From positions 112,335 through 176,334 of the forward strand of contig JAJZZX010000004.1 of assembly GCA_021797355.1 (NCBI GenBank): a stretch of DNA of 64,000 nucleotides, written 5' to 3'. Below the pieces are notes generated by a model. That model saw nothing but the letters and a program-made list of their open reading frames with translations, ran no database searches and was not told the origin of the DNA. This DNA is from Thermoplasmata archaeon (GTDB lineage Archaea; Thermoplasmatota; Thermoplasmata; Thermoplasmatales; Thermoplasmataceae). Below, one piece after another: positions 1 to 8,963 of this stretch (positions within the stretch are counted from its first letter, which is position 1; each line of letters begins with the position of its first letter). The position numbers and the translations under genes were made by a program.

Positions 1-28
1 AGTTAATTAATAGCTTAATACGATGTTA

Positions 29-54
29 GATATCCAGATTTCTGGATATCCAGA
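29..54. promoter_or_regulatory. Palindromic operator upstream of RHH-like regulator
   Basis: A perfect 10-bp inverted repeat (GATATCCAGA at 29-38 and its complement at 41-50, 2-bp spacer) is followed by a further direct copy of TATCCAGA at 47-54, so the octamer occurs three times in 26 bp. It ends about 30 bp before the ATG at 87, where an archaeal core promoter would lie. Short tandem or inverted repeats of this size are typical binding sites of dimeric ribbon-helix-helix proteins, and the next gene encodes such a candidate. Autorepression is an inference. Confidence 0.6.
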
Positions 55-86
55 AAACTTAAGTACCTATTACGCATCCTAATAAC

Positions 87-539
87 ATGGTAGACAAAAA
101 AGATGAAACGGAAGAGAAAAAGGACATCTCGGTAAAAGGCGTCAGCAGGGATATCTATGCCAAGGTATTACGACTTGCAAAAGAAACAGGGAAAACCTTG
201 GGTGAAGTGACAAATGATGCATACAAAACATTTCTCGCCACGGCTTCGAGCGCAAGACAGATATCGAGAAACTTTGTTGAAGGCGCCACTCAGGGACTGC
301 CACGATACGTGGAGAATATCAAGAATCTAACGATTGAGAAGAATGATCTGAAAGAAATTGGCCACAGAGTTGCATTCAGGAACATAGATAACCTTGAATT
401 CAAAAACATTGACAATGAGACCTTCGAGGATTATGTAGAATCAATAACAAATGTAAAAAATCTTAAGATTCCTAAGGCAGTGAGCAAGGCGAAAGTCCTT
501 CTCAAATGCAACTTCGTGGACAACATTGAAGTGTCGTAA
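87..539 (+). CDS. Ribbon-helix-helix-like DNA-binding protein, hypothetical
   Basis: 150-residue soluble protein. After a charged N-terminus, residues about 13-52 (ISVKGVSRDIYAKVLRLAKE and the following helix) have the short strand plus two-helix layout of MetJ/Arc-type ribbon-helix-helix domains. The remaining ~95 residues are polar, with a repeated 'FRNIDNLEF/FKNIDNETF'-like element near residues 95-110, and match nothing I recognise. No signal peptide or membrane segment is visible. The triple TATCCAGA palindrome directly upstream supports a self-regulating DNA-binding protein. The domain call rests on pattern only; the C-terminal function is unknown. Confidence 0.6.
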   Translation: MVDKKDETEEKKDISVKGVSRDIYAKVLRLAKETGKTLGEVTNDAYKTFLATASSARQISRNFVEGATQGLPRYVENIKNLTIEKNDLKEIGHRVAFRNIDNLEFKNIDNETFEDYVESITNVKNLKIPKAVSKAKVLLKCNFVDNIEVS

Positions 540-673
540 CAGGAAACGTGGATAGTTTCACGGCTTTCTTTGAACCTCACTTCTAAAATGTTATCTAAGA
601 AATGCCCGAATTGTTCCTTCAAAAAGCTGTAATCACTAAATGTTAAAATATTTATGAAGGTTCACCGGTAAGT

Positions 674-746
674 GGGCTCGTAGTCTAGTGGTTATGATAC
701 CGCCCTTACAAGGCGGTGGTCACCGGTTCAAATCCGGTCGGGCCCA
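674..746 (+). tRNA. tRNA-Val (anticodon TAC)
   Basis: 73-nt cloverleaf. The acceptor GGGCTCG (674-680) pairs with CGGGCCC (739-745), with discriminator A746. The anticodon stem CCGCC/GGCGG encloses loop CTTACAA (705-711), giving anticodon TAC. The T arm is CCGGTTCAAATCCGG. CCA is not encoded and no intron is present. A TATA-like element AAAATATTTA at 645-654 lies about 25 nt upstream of the 5' end, consistent with transcription starting at the mature end. Confidence 0.95.
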
Positions 747-899
747 CTTATACTTCTGAGAACTTTTCGTGGCAAAGCCAGTGCCTTTAGACTTTGAAAG
801 AATTATGAAAAGGTTAGCTGATTCGCAATAAAGAATGAAAGGTCAAATGTTACTTTCTGCCCAAACATAGTTACAGCCCTTCTTGCTTTTAGTCGGAAT

Positions 900-1493
900 T
901 CAAGGTTTTGGAGTCGGAGCCTGCAGGATTGCGCTGACACCTTCCCTAAAAAGTGAAATGGCATTTTCTGCACTCTCTCCAAGCATAACGCTTAAGAGAA
1001 TACCATTGTGAAAGGCAATAAGCTTCTTCGCCACTATTTCTGGATCCGGGCTATTAGAGACCAGCCCTAGTTTTTTTAGCTTTGAAATGAAACTGGTTAG
1101 TATGCTTACATAGCCATCGTAGCTCTCCACAAGTATCTTTTTGATTTCCGGGCTTTTGTTGATTTCTGCCATGGCTACTATCCAGTGAAATTTGACATAA
1201 TCAGGGAGGCTTAGTTCGTTTACGATAAAATTCTCAATTCCTTTGGAGATATCGCCATCGAATGCCTTCTGCATTGTGCTTTCCAATATAGTCATGTTTC
1301 GCCTGCATGCTTCGGCAAGTAGAGCCGCCTTGCTTGGGAAATACAGGTAAAGAGTTCCTTTTGTTACTCCTATATTTCTTGCAATTTCATCCATCCCTGT
1401 GTCTTGAAATCCAGATTTAAAGATAAGCTTGGATGCAGATTCCGTTATTGTTTCTCTTGCCTGATTCCTGTAGTCAGGAACAACCTTTGGCAT
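900..1493 (-). CDS. TetR/AcrR family transcriptional repressor
   Basis: 197 residues. The N-terminal ~50 residues form a TetR-type HTH, with the hallmark core IGVTKGTLYLYFPSKAAL at about residues 41-58. The helical C-terminal part (about 65-190) would be the ligand-binding and dimerisation domain, which is not conserved enough to predict a ligand. The gene is divergent from the SDR gene at 1565, and the 71-bp spacer holds an 18-bp palindrome abutting the SDR start. The likely role is ligand-relieved repression of the SDR gene and of itself. Family assignment is firm; target and ligand are inferred. Confidence 0.9.
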   Translation of the reverse strand: MPKVVPDYRNQARETITESASKLIFKSGFQDTGMDEIARNIGVTKGTLYLYFPSKAALLAEACRRNMTILESTMQKAFDGDISKGIENFIVNELSLPDYVKFHWIVAMAEINKSPEIKKILVESYDGYVSILTSFISKLKKLGLVSNSPDPEIVAKKLIAFHNGILLSVMLGESAENAISLFREGVSAILQAPTPKP

Positions 1494-1543
1494 CTTCTTG
1501 TATTATCAATTAGCTTAAATTATTAACTACAATTGGTTTTAAT

Positions 1544-1561
1544 ACTGAATGGTCATTCAGT
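1544..1561. promoter_or_regulatory. TetR-type operator palindrome
   Basis: ACTGAATG, GT, CATTCAGT: two perfectly complementary 8-bp half-sites with a 2-bp centre, ending three bases before the ATG of the SDR gene. The TGAATG-N2-CATTCA core has the size and symmetry of TetR/AcrR operators, and a TetR gene is divergently transcribed 50 bp away. A repressor bound here would cover the SDR transcription start. Assignment to this regulator is inference. Confidence 0.7.
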
Positions 1562-1564
1562 TTT

Positions 1565-2542
1565 ATGTCCAATCATTCGGATGATCCGATTCTGAACAAG
1601 GATTCCGTTCATGTGGTGTTCGGTGCTACAGGCGCATATGGATACTCTGTGACAAAGAAACTCATCCGGAAGGGGTTAAATGTTTTGGCAGTTTCGAGAA
1701 ATGCTGATAAGGCCAAATTCATGTTCCCAGGTGGCACCCGACTGGAAACTACGGATGTATTCGATAAGCAAAGAGTTAGAGAGATTTGTAAAGATGCATC
1801 CGTGATTTACTTTGGCATAAATTTTCCCTATGGGGAGTGGAAAATGAAATTCAGGGAAGCCCTGGAAAACATATTGCATGCTTCATGGGATAGTAGGCCC
1901 ACGTTTGTGTTCCCTGGAAATGTATATGGATACGGTGAATTTGAGTACACTCCAGTAAATGAAGAGCATCCACTGAATGCTTCCACTGTAAAGGGGATGT
2001 TGCGGAACCGCATTGAAATGGAACTGCTTAAGTTACACTCAAACGGGAAAATAAATCTGGTTCTCCCTCGGTTTGCAGATTTTTATGGGCCAAATGTTAC
2101 GAATGACCTTTATGGCGCATTGTTCAGCAATGCAATTAAAGGAAAATCTGTATTATGGCCCATTAATGCTGATACCCCACATTGCTTCACCTTCATTGAA
2201 GATGCAGCAGAAGCCACCCTGTTCCTGCTCCAAGACCGAACATCCTATGGCAATGTATTTCATGTATCAGGTCCTGTCACCACGGCCAAGAGATTCATAG
2301 AGACAATTTTTTCATCACTTAATGCGAGACCTAAAATAAGAATTGCATCAAAGCGTTTCTTGTCTATTTTGGGAATATTCAATCCGGATGCAAGGGAACT
2401 TTTGGAACTTCTCTACGAATATGAACGGCCTTACATAATAGATGATACCAAATTTCTAAGGCGTTTTCCCTCTTTCAAGCATACTTCATACGATGAAGGC
2501 ATCAAGATTACGCTTGATTGGTTCAGAAAGCATACAGTTTAA
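1565..2542 (+). CDS. NAD-dependent epimerase/dehydratase, atypical SDR
   Basis: 325 residues. The N-terminal Rossmann fold has the nucleotide-binding motif GATGAYG at about residues 20-26. The central part (FVFPGNVYGYGE, then LPRFADFYGP) is typical of extended SDRs of the NAD-dependent epimerase family. The catalytic YxxxK is not visible where expected: the corresponding stretch reads GMLRNRIEMELL, as in 'atypical' SDRs with a KGxxR pattern. Substrate unknown. It is probably the regulated target of the divergent TetR repressor, through the palindrome just before its start codon. Confidence 0.85.
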   Translation: MSNHSDDPILNKDSVHVVFGATGAYGYSVTKKLIRKGLNVLAVSRNADKAKFMFPGGTRLETTDVFDKQRVREICKDASVIYFGINFPYGEWKMKFREALENILHASWDSRPTFVFPGNVYGYGEFEYTPVNEEHPLNASTVKGMLRNRIEMELLKLHSNGKINLVLPRFADFYGPNVTNDLYGALFSNAIKGKSVLWPINADTPHCFTFIEDAAEATLFLLQDRTSYGNVFHVSGPVTTAKRFIETIFSSLNARPKIRIASKRFLSILGIFNPDARELLELLYEYERPYIIDDTKFLRRFPSFKHTSYDEGIKITLDWFRKHTV

Positions 2543-2608
2543 AATGCCATTACGAATATCTTGTGATATTGTACGCGTTTGCTCCAGATTCGGCGATTAA
2601 CCTGTTTT

Positions 2609-3939
2609 TCACCTGGTTCTCCTGACCGCATGCAAATAAATCTCCCTGAACTCCCGGGAGGCAACGTTATGATCAATAATGGGCTGCGGGTAATCCTTAA
2701 CGCGGTAATACATTATATTATGTATTACATATGGCTCTATTTCAGCAAGCTCTTCGACCTTACTCCTTATGTATGAACAATCCGGATCTAGGCGCCGCTG
2801 CTGAATCCAAGGGTTAAAAATCCTGAAGCCACCCCTGGGATCGGTACCAGTCGATGCAACCCATTGCCAGTTTCCATTGTTTGATGCTGGGTCATAATCA
2901 ATCAGTTTCGTGGCAAAATACTGCTCTCCAATCCGCCAGTCGGCATGAAGATCCTTGACCAGGAATGACGATACCACGAGCCGCAACCTGTTTTCTATGA
3001 AGCCTGTTTTATTCAGTTCCCTTATTGCGGCGTCAACAATTGGGAAACCTGTCATGCCGTTTTTCCATGCATCTATCATGGATCGGTCATTCTGCCAGGC
3101 GAACTTGCCAACCCTTTTGTTAAAAGGTTGCGTGATTGCCTGCGGGAAGTGATAAATTAGATATAGAAAGAAATCCCTCCAGTACAGTTGCCGGATCAGC
3201 TGCTCTCCCCCCCCTGAATTCGCTTGAATGCGTTATAGACCTCACGTACTGAAAGCGTACCAAATTTTAAATGGGCAGAAAGCCTGGTATTTTTGCTTGC
3301 ACCAATAATTCCTTCCTTAGTGGGCTCATTCTCCATGCTCTCCCGCACATAACTATCAAGCATCATTAATCCATCTTCCCTTCCCCGTGGCTGGGGCTCC
3401 CTGGAAACAGCCCCGCCATCAGAAAATTTGCACAGGTTATTCCAGCGTACATCGGTGACAGGATTTCTGACTTCTGTCTTCAGAGCCCTCCTGTAAAATG
3501 CGGTGAAATTTGTGAAGTAGTTTCCACCCTGGCTTTTAATTTCTGGATCGGACAGCATATAATCATCATATGCTTTTATGCCAACGCCAAATTTTGAGGC
3601 AGCAACGGCAATCGCGCTGTCCCTGCGCTTCGAAAACGGCGTATAGTCCCTATTGAAGAATATATCTTCCACTGGATATTTCCGAATCACCTCGAGAACA
3701 TTAACCACTGGATCACCACGAAGTACCAGAATATCCTTCCCCTGTCCCTGCATGTACAAGCGCAATGCGTCCAGGGAATCCATCATGAAGTCTCTTGCCC
3801 TAGGGCTGAAATACGGATTCTGTTCCTGCTGCACAGGGTCCAGAATAAAAACAGGTAGGGTTTCACCGGAGTTGGTGGCCCAGGTAAGGGCCGTATTATC
3901 AGTGATTCTCAGATCACGCCTGAAAATGAACAAGTTCAT
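2609..3939 (-). pseudogene. Deoxyribodipyrimidine photolyase, frameshifted
   Basis: FAD-dependent repair of UV-induced pyrimidine dimers. Two reading frames together give one photolyase/cryptochrome. The upstream frame starts at MNLFIFRRDLRITDNTALTW (ATG at 3939) and contains the photolyase N-terminal domain and the start of the FAD domain (LSAHLKFGTLSVREVYNAF). It runs into TGA at 3196-3198. The reading continues in another frame (EQLIRQLYWRDFFLYL, then GFPIVDAAIRELNKTG and NGNWQWVASTGTDPRGGFRI) to the stop at 2609. The join is at a run of eight C on the + strand (3207-3214). One added or two fewer bases restores a full-length protein of about 440 residues. This is either a recent mutation, a slippage site or a sequencing error. 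Confidence 0.9.
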
Positions 3940-4122
3940 TAATTTGTAAAAGGCTGCATGATGATATTGTTTTGTCACTGCATTTTTGCAATTTTGCCTG
4001 GCTGGGGATCCAATTTCATCTGATCCCTGCCATTCCTCGTGGCATAGAGTGATAGCAGATGCAGGAGCCATTTAGTTGCATAATGTTTATAATATGATAG
4101 ATTTCTTGGAGGGTAGCATCTC

Positions 4123-5805
4123 ATGCAATCTGCCGAGTCCTTCGTGGTAATTATCGTATTCATAATTTCAGTGATACTGCTGATCTCGAACAGAATAAGA
4201 TACGATATTATTGGCATCGGTGCCGTCTTTGTCCTTCTGGCATTCGGCATTATAAAGATTTCAACAATTACTCTGGAAATAGGGAGCCTTCCTGTAATAC
4301 TCCTCGGCATAGTTATGATAGTAAGCAAAACCATATCTGATTCGGGAATAATCGACAAGTTTGCAGAAATTATTTCCAGGAGAATCAAGAACGAGACCAT
4401 AATGTTGGCTGTTCTCTTCCTAATTGTTGGACTTCTGTCCGGTTTCATGAGCGACGTTGCCCTTACACTGATGATGATTCCAATCAGCTATTTCATTGCA
4501 GATAAGCAGAAGAAGTCTCCATCTAAGTACCTGCTGCCATTTGCCTATATTGCTGTCCTGGGCGGAAGGTATACTGTGGCAAGCACCTCTTCCAATGTGA
4601 TCCTGTATGACCTGTGGTACACAGAAACGGGGCATTTCCTTCCTTTTTTCCAGTTTTCCAATCCGGGAATTTACATAGTCCTGGCCGGGATTCCAGTTGT
4701 GCTGCTTATTTCACGCCTCCTCCCTAATCGCGCCAGGAAGATAACAAGCATTGACGAATTTAAGACAGGTGAATACCTGACTGAAGTAATTGTTGGAAAG
4801 GAAAGTGAAGTCGTAGGGAGATCAATAAGTGACTTCGAGAAGGAGTATGGAGTAAGGATTGTTGCAATATACCCCGGAAGGATAAGCTGGAGGGAGCGGA
4901 CGATTTTCGGCGGTGATGTCCTTCTCATAAGGCTTAAGCCGGAATCCCTGACGACCCTATCAGGGATAAAGGGACTGAAGCTCACAATACCGAATTCAAA
5001 TGCCGAGAACCTGTCACTAAGGGAGGTATTTGTGATGCCGGAATCGAGACTGATCGGGCAACAGCTGAGCCAGATCAGGGAGGCTGGCCGTTATAATATA
5101 TCGGTTATCGGTATCTCAGCTTATGGAAAACGCATTTTTGGACGCTTCCGCACAATAACGGTAGAGTCTGGCGACGTTCTACTGCTCTCCGGTTCTGATG
5201 AGGATATAGCTGCATTCATAGCTGACAATGCCCTTGGCCCGCTATCGCAAAGGGAGATGAGAGTTTTCAATTCCACCAGGGGCGCAATAAGTATAGGTTC
5301 GCTTGCAATTGCAATTTTCCTGTCTTCAGCAGGTGTAAACCTCATTTTATCATTTGGCACAGCCCTGATTATAATGCTTGCAACCAGAACGTTGAATGTC
5401 AAGCAGATGTACAGATACATACAGTGGCCAATTTTGGTATTTGTTGGCACCTATCTGGTGCTGGGCTCTGCAATAATCAGCAGCGGCATATCTGCTTACC
5501 TGGCTGCCGTCATATTTGGATCTCCACTCCTGCTGTTCGCTTTGACTGCAGTTCTTGCAAACACCATTGGCAATGTTGGATCTGCGGTCATTATGGGGCC
5601 AATTGCCTTGGGTTTCCCCGATCCGCTGAAAGCCATTGTGGTAGTAGCCATGGCGGCCTCCTGCACCTTCGCCACGTCATTTGGAAACCAGTCCAGCCTT
5701 ATAGTTCAGGGGGCCGGTGAATATACTTCCAGGGACTATGCAATCTATGGATCGCTGCTTATTGTCCTGGCATTTGCAGTGACCATGGCCTACGTCTACC
5801 TTTGA
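4123..5805 (+). CDS. SLC13/DASS-like anion permease with two RCK_C domains
   Basis: 560-residue polytopic membrane protein. The N-terminal hydrophobic block (about residues 5-200) contains the permease pattern GLLSGFMSDVALTLMMIPIS and a later partner stretch (NTIGNVGSAVIMGPIALGF, about 480-500). These pseudo-repeats are typical of the SLC13/ArsB/CitM superfamily. Between them, about residues 210-375, lie two soluble TrkA-C (RCK_C) domains (EVIVGKESEVVGRSISDFEK and the later ESRLIGQQLSQIREAG). RCK_C-containing members are usually predicted to carry sulfate or other di- and tricarboxylate anions; the substrate cannot be told here. A Shine-Dalgarno GGAGGG at 4108-4113 sits 9 nt before the ATG. 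Confidence 0.85.
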   Translation: MQSAESFVVIIVFIISVILLISNRIRYDIIGIGAVFVLLAFGIIKISTITLEIGSLPVILLGIVMIVSKTISDSGIIDKFAEIISRRIKNETIMLAVLFLIVGLLSGFMSDVALTLMMIPISYFIADKQKKSPSKYLLPFAYIAVLGGRYTVASTSSNVILYDLWYTETGHFLPFFQFSNPGIYIVLAGIPVVLLISRLLPNRARKITSIDEFKTGEYLTEVIVGKESEVVGRSISDFEKEYGVRIVAIYPGRISWRERTIFGGDVLLIRLKPESLTTLSGIKGLKLTIPNSNAENLSLREVFVMPESRLIGQQLSQIREAGRYNISVIGISAYGKRIFGRFRTITVESGDVLLLSGSDEDIAAFIADNALGPLSQREMRVFNSTRGAISIGSLAIAIFLSSAGVNLILSFGTALIIMLATRTLNVKQMYRYIQWPILVFVGTYLVLGSAIISSGISAYLAAVIFGSPLLLFALTAVLANTIGNVGSAVIMGPIALGFPDPLKAIVVVAMAASCTFATSFGNQSSLIVQGAGEYTSRDYAIYGSLLIVLAFAVTMAYVYL

Positions 5806-5861
5806 TTCTGCCTGCATGGATCCGGTGGATTGGCGCAGCCATTCGCGGAACATGGAAGGCT

Positions 5862-7844
5862 TCATCCAGGCACATTTATGAAAGAATTTACAGAACCGTA
5901 GTATATCTCAAGACGGAATGGTGTTCCAGCCGGAAATTCCTGCTGGCTGTTAGCAGGAGCTAGCCTGTAAACAAACCCAGACTGGGATGAATTGAAACCA
6001 TAGAGGTTCCAGAATGATCCGCTGAGATAGGTATTGTTGTCTACCTCGCTTGGAAATACCCTGAACTGCAGATGATTTCCGTATGGAGTTGGAGCTGCCT
6101 TGACCAGTATTCCAGTGACATTCCCCGCGGATGTGAGGACGCTGACATTGCTGACAGAAATTCTGTCATTGCCGTTGTCCTGCATAAGCGGGGCCATGGA
6201 GGCACCTATTGCTACAATCAGTATAACCGCTATTGCCAGCGGCTTCAGAGCCGATCTAGAATGAATGGGCAGCTTCCATGATCGTGAAACGATTGCCGCC
6301 GAAGATGCCGGTTGAGATGAAATCTCGCTTATGGAAATAGCAGATATGAGAGGCCAGAAAACCAGGTAATTTATGAACATCCTGTAATTGAGGAACATTA
6401 CTATCATTGGAAATGCGGCAATTGCATACTTCAGGGAAGCCCTGTTTAGCCAGTATACTGCGAGTAGCACAATTCCAGCTGCTACAGCAAGGGTCATGAA
6501 ATATGTTCTGCTCATTGGCAGGAACCCTGCAAAGCTTATGGAACCCAGACCCTGCCCTGCCCCAAGGATCTGGAGCATCTCCGGTGAAATCATGGAAATG
6601 AACCATTTTCCCGGAGTAAGTGCCAGGTATGGCATATTCAGCAGCACGAAGGCCAGAAGAGCAATTGAAAAATAACCTGCCGCGGCTTTACGCCCCTTTT
6701 CCTCTGCAGTGAATATCATGTAAAATGGGACAAATATCCAGGAAAGCTGCTTTGTTGCCAGAGATGCGCCAAGCAGTACCGCTGATATTCGAGAATGCTT
6801 CCTGGTTATGAACGACATGACCAGGAAGAATGCCCATATTGGATCAACCGTGGATGTTCCTGCAGACATTACCACCCCTAGATCAGAGATGAGGAATAAC
6901 GCCATGATCAGGGGCCTGTTTTCATCTGGCCTTCCATCAGCTGACAGATATACGGCAATGAGAATTCCCGATGTGAAAATCAATATCTCATACCTGGGAT
7001 CAATGTGGAAAAGCGCTGACGGTATGAGGGTGACTGCAGCCAGTGCAGGATAATAAAAGCCTGATGCATACTGCCCGTTCGTGAGGAAAGTCCTTGCAGA
7101 CAGGGGAACGCCATATGTGTTGAGCAGGTCCGACAGGTTTGAGGCAAGATATGGATTTCCCCCGTGCACAATAATGCCAGCGGAGAGGAAATCATAGAGC
7201 AGTTCGTCTGTCAGGAAAGGGCGTGTGGCGGCCGTGACAGATGCAGCCAGGACAATTGTGCCAGCTATTACTGGGGCGTACAGTACCACTTTGCCAAGGT
7301 TGAATCTGCTTGAAGCTGAAAACAATATGATGGAAAATGCCAGGACTAAAATTGAGGAGATGGTGTAGGGAGACAGGCCTGAAATATAATAAACAGCCAC
7401 GGAAAGTATACCTAAAACGAGGGGGGCTGAAATCTTGGAAATAGGTTTGGTCTTTAGCCGAAGGAGCAGATAGATCCTGCTGTCAAAAGCGGCCTCCAGC
7501 AAATAAGCAGCTGTTGCTGCAATTATGATAGCTGAATAGAGATGATTGTGCAGCGGGAAAAAAACGGTATGAACCAACAGGATTGCGGAAACGGGGGAAA
7601 ATAGGAGTCTAATTGCTGTCCTGGTCTGGAGATCTGAATTTCTATGCGGCACACTGGAGTATATTATCATGAAGATGCCAGAACAGATGAGGTACCACTG
7701 TACCAGCAGGTAAAAGAGGTAGTAATATCCTGACACATACTGAATAAAGATGGAGAAGTTTACTGAGATTGTGCCGGCAACGAGTCCAAGCATTCGGTCC
7801 GTGTATCCAAAGCTGCCCTCCTCCATGGCAGTGGTATGCTGCAT
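5862..7844 (-). CDS. GT-C-like polytopic membrane glycosyltransferase
   Basis: 660 residues with about 12 or more hydrophobic helices and a C-terminal extracytoplasmic tail (~100 residues, with NxS/T sequons). An acidic segment in an external loop, LTDELLYDFLSAGIIVHGGN (about residues 210-229), resembles the catalytic loop of GT-C mannosyltransferases and GT87-like proteins. The gene lies 18 bp downstream of a polyprenyl-phosphate glycosyltransferase gene on the same strand. Such pairs fit assembly of lipid-linked sugars for surface glycosylation: the GT2 enzyme would make polyprenyl-P-sugar and this protein would use it outside the membrane. The GT-C class is inferred from topology and context, and the donor and acceptor are unknown. 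Confidence 0.65.
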   Translation of the reverse strand: MQHTTAMEEGSFGYTDRMLGLVAGTISVNFSIFIQYVSGYYYLFYLLVQWYLICSGIFMIIYSSVPHRNSDLQTRTAIRLLFSPVSAILLVHTVFFPLHNHLYSAIIIAATAAYLLEAAFDSRIYLLLRLKTKPISKISAPLVLGILSVAVYYISGLSPYTISSILVLAFSIILFSASSRFNLGKVVLYAPVIAGTIVLAASVTAATRPFLTDELLYDFLSAGIIVHGGNPYLASNLSDLLNTYGVPLSARTFLTNGQYASGFYYPALAAVTLIPSALFHIDPRYEILIFTSGILIAVYLSADGRPDENRPLIMALFLISDLGVVMSAGTSTVDPIWAFFLVMSFITRKHSRISAVLLGASLATKQLSWIFVPFYMIFTAEEKGRKAAAGYFSIALLAFVLLNMPYLALTPGKWFISMISPEMLQILGAGQGLGSISFAGFLPMSRTYFMTLAVAAGIVLLAVYWLNRASLKYAIAAFPMIVMFLNYRMFINYLVFWPLISAISISEISSQPASSAAIVSRSWKLPIHSRSALKPLAIAVILIVAIGASMAPLMQDNGNDRISVSNVSVLTSAGNVTGILVKAAPTPYGNHLQFRVFPSEVDNNTYLSGSFWNLYGFNSSQSGFVYRLAPANSQQEFPAGTPFRLEIYYGSVNSFINVPG

Positions 7845-7862
7845 GATCTTATTACCATGCCC

Positions 7863-8963
7863 CTAGTCAGGCAGTTCCTTTGAAACATCAACAGTGCTTT
7901 TATTCTCTCCCCACACTATGGAGCTTGATAGGATATACCTAACCACATAGGCGGCAATTATACCAAGCAGGTTCGCATCTAGATATTCGAAGCCCCTGAG
8001 ATAAAGTGAAAAATAAAACAGGAAATTTACTGCCCCTGGGATGAAGGAGAAGAAGTTGTGAAGGATGAATCTCCTGCCAATGCCGAATTTCTTTCTCCTG
8101 TTCCTGAATGTCCAGAGATCGTTGAGGAAGAAATTTGTGGTGATCGAAACCTCTATGGCTACAAGATCAGCCAGAACCGGGTGGAAGCCGTGGAGCAGGA
8201 AGAGAACAAACTCGTTAACCAGAATGCCTGAAATGCCTACAGCTGCATATTTCAGCAGATTTCCTTTCAGCATGACAAACATGAAGAAATCCACCATATC
8301 TCTGATTCTTAGCTTTGACGATCCAACCTGCCTGGGAGAAAAAGCTATTGGGTATTCAGCACATTTAAAACCCTGTGTAATTAGCCTTTCAAGAATGTCC
8401 ACCTGGCCCGTATAACCCGACTTGATGTTTTGCTCGTCTGCAAGGAACTTATACGCCTTCTTGGAATAAACGCGGAACCCTGAAGTTGCGTCCTTTACCT
8501 GGGGATGGAAAGAGAGGTTTACCATCTTGTTGGCAAAATACGATATTAGCTTCCTGCTAAATCTGTCCCCATTATGGCCCTTTTCCACATATCTTGAGCC
8601 CACGACAACATCGGATCTGGACCTAATTGCATATTCTACCATGTGTATTATTGACGTTGGGTCGTGAGAGAAGTCTGCGTCCATGACAACAAGGAAATCA
8701 TTCTCTGCATGCCTCATTCCTTCCAGTTCAGCAGAAACAAGCCCTCTCTGATTCTTTCTTATTACGAACTTAACTTCTGGAAATTTTTCCACCAGATCAA
8801 AGGTGCCGTCCTGTGAGTTGTCATCCACAACGTATACTGAATCAAGATCAAGGAGCTTCAGTGTCGGCAGGAGGTTAAGAAGATTATGGTACTCATTGTA
8901 AGTTGGTATAACGACGCCTATGTTAAACTTGCCATAACCAGAATCCAGAGTTATCAAGAGCAT
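7863..8963 (-). CDS. Dolichyl-phosphate mannosyltransferase-like GT2 fused to GtrA domain
   Basis: 366 residues. The N-terminal ~230 residues are a GT2 catalytic domain of the DPM1 type, with IGVVIPTYNE, VVDDNSQDGT, the metal-binding VMDADFSHDP and VVGSRYVEKG. The C-terminal ~125 residues form four membrane helices of the GtrA type (KYAAVGISGILVNEFVLFLL and NFFLNDLWTFRNRR). This architecture transfers a hexose from a nucleotide sugar to polyprenyl phosphate at the cytoplasmic face and may help flip it. It is the first gene of a two-gene unit with the downstream GT-C-like membrane protein. Sugar identity is not determined. Confidence 0.9.
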   Translation of the reverse strand: MLLITLDSGYGKFNIGVVIPTYNEYHNLLNLLPTLKLLDLDSVYVVDDNSQDGTFDLVEKFPEVKFVIRKNQRGLVSAELEGMRHAENDFLVVMDADFSHDPTSIIHMVEYAIRSRSDVVVGSRYVEKGHNGDRFSRKLISYFANKMVNLSFHPQVKDATSGFRVYSKKAYKFLADEQNIKSGYTGQVDILERLITQGFKCAEYPIAFSPRQVGSSKLRIRDMVDFFMFVMLKGNLLKYAAVGISGILVNEFVLFLLHGFHPVLADLVAIEVSITTNFFLNDLWTFRNRRKKFGIGRRFILHNFFSFIPGAVNFLFYFSLYLRGFEYLDANLLGIIAAYVVRYILSSSIVWGENKSTVDVSKELPD

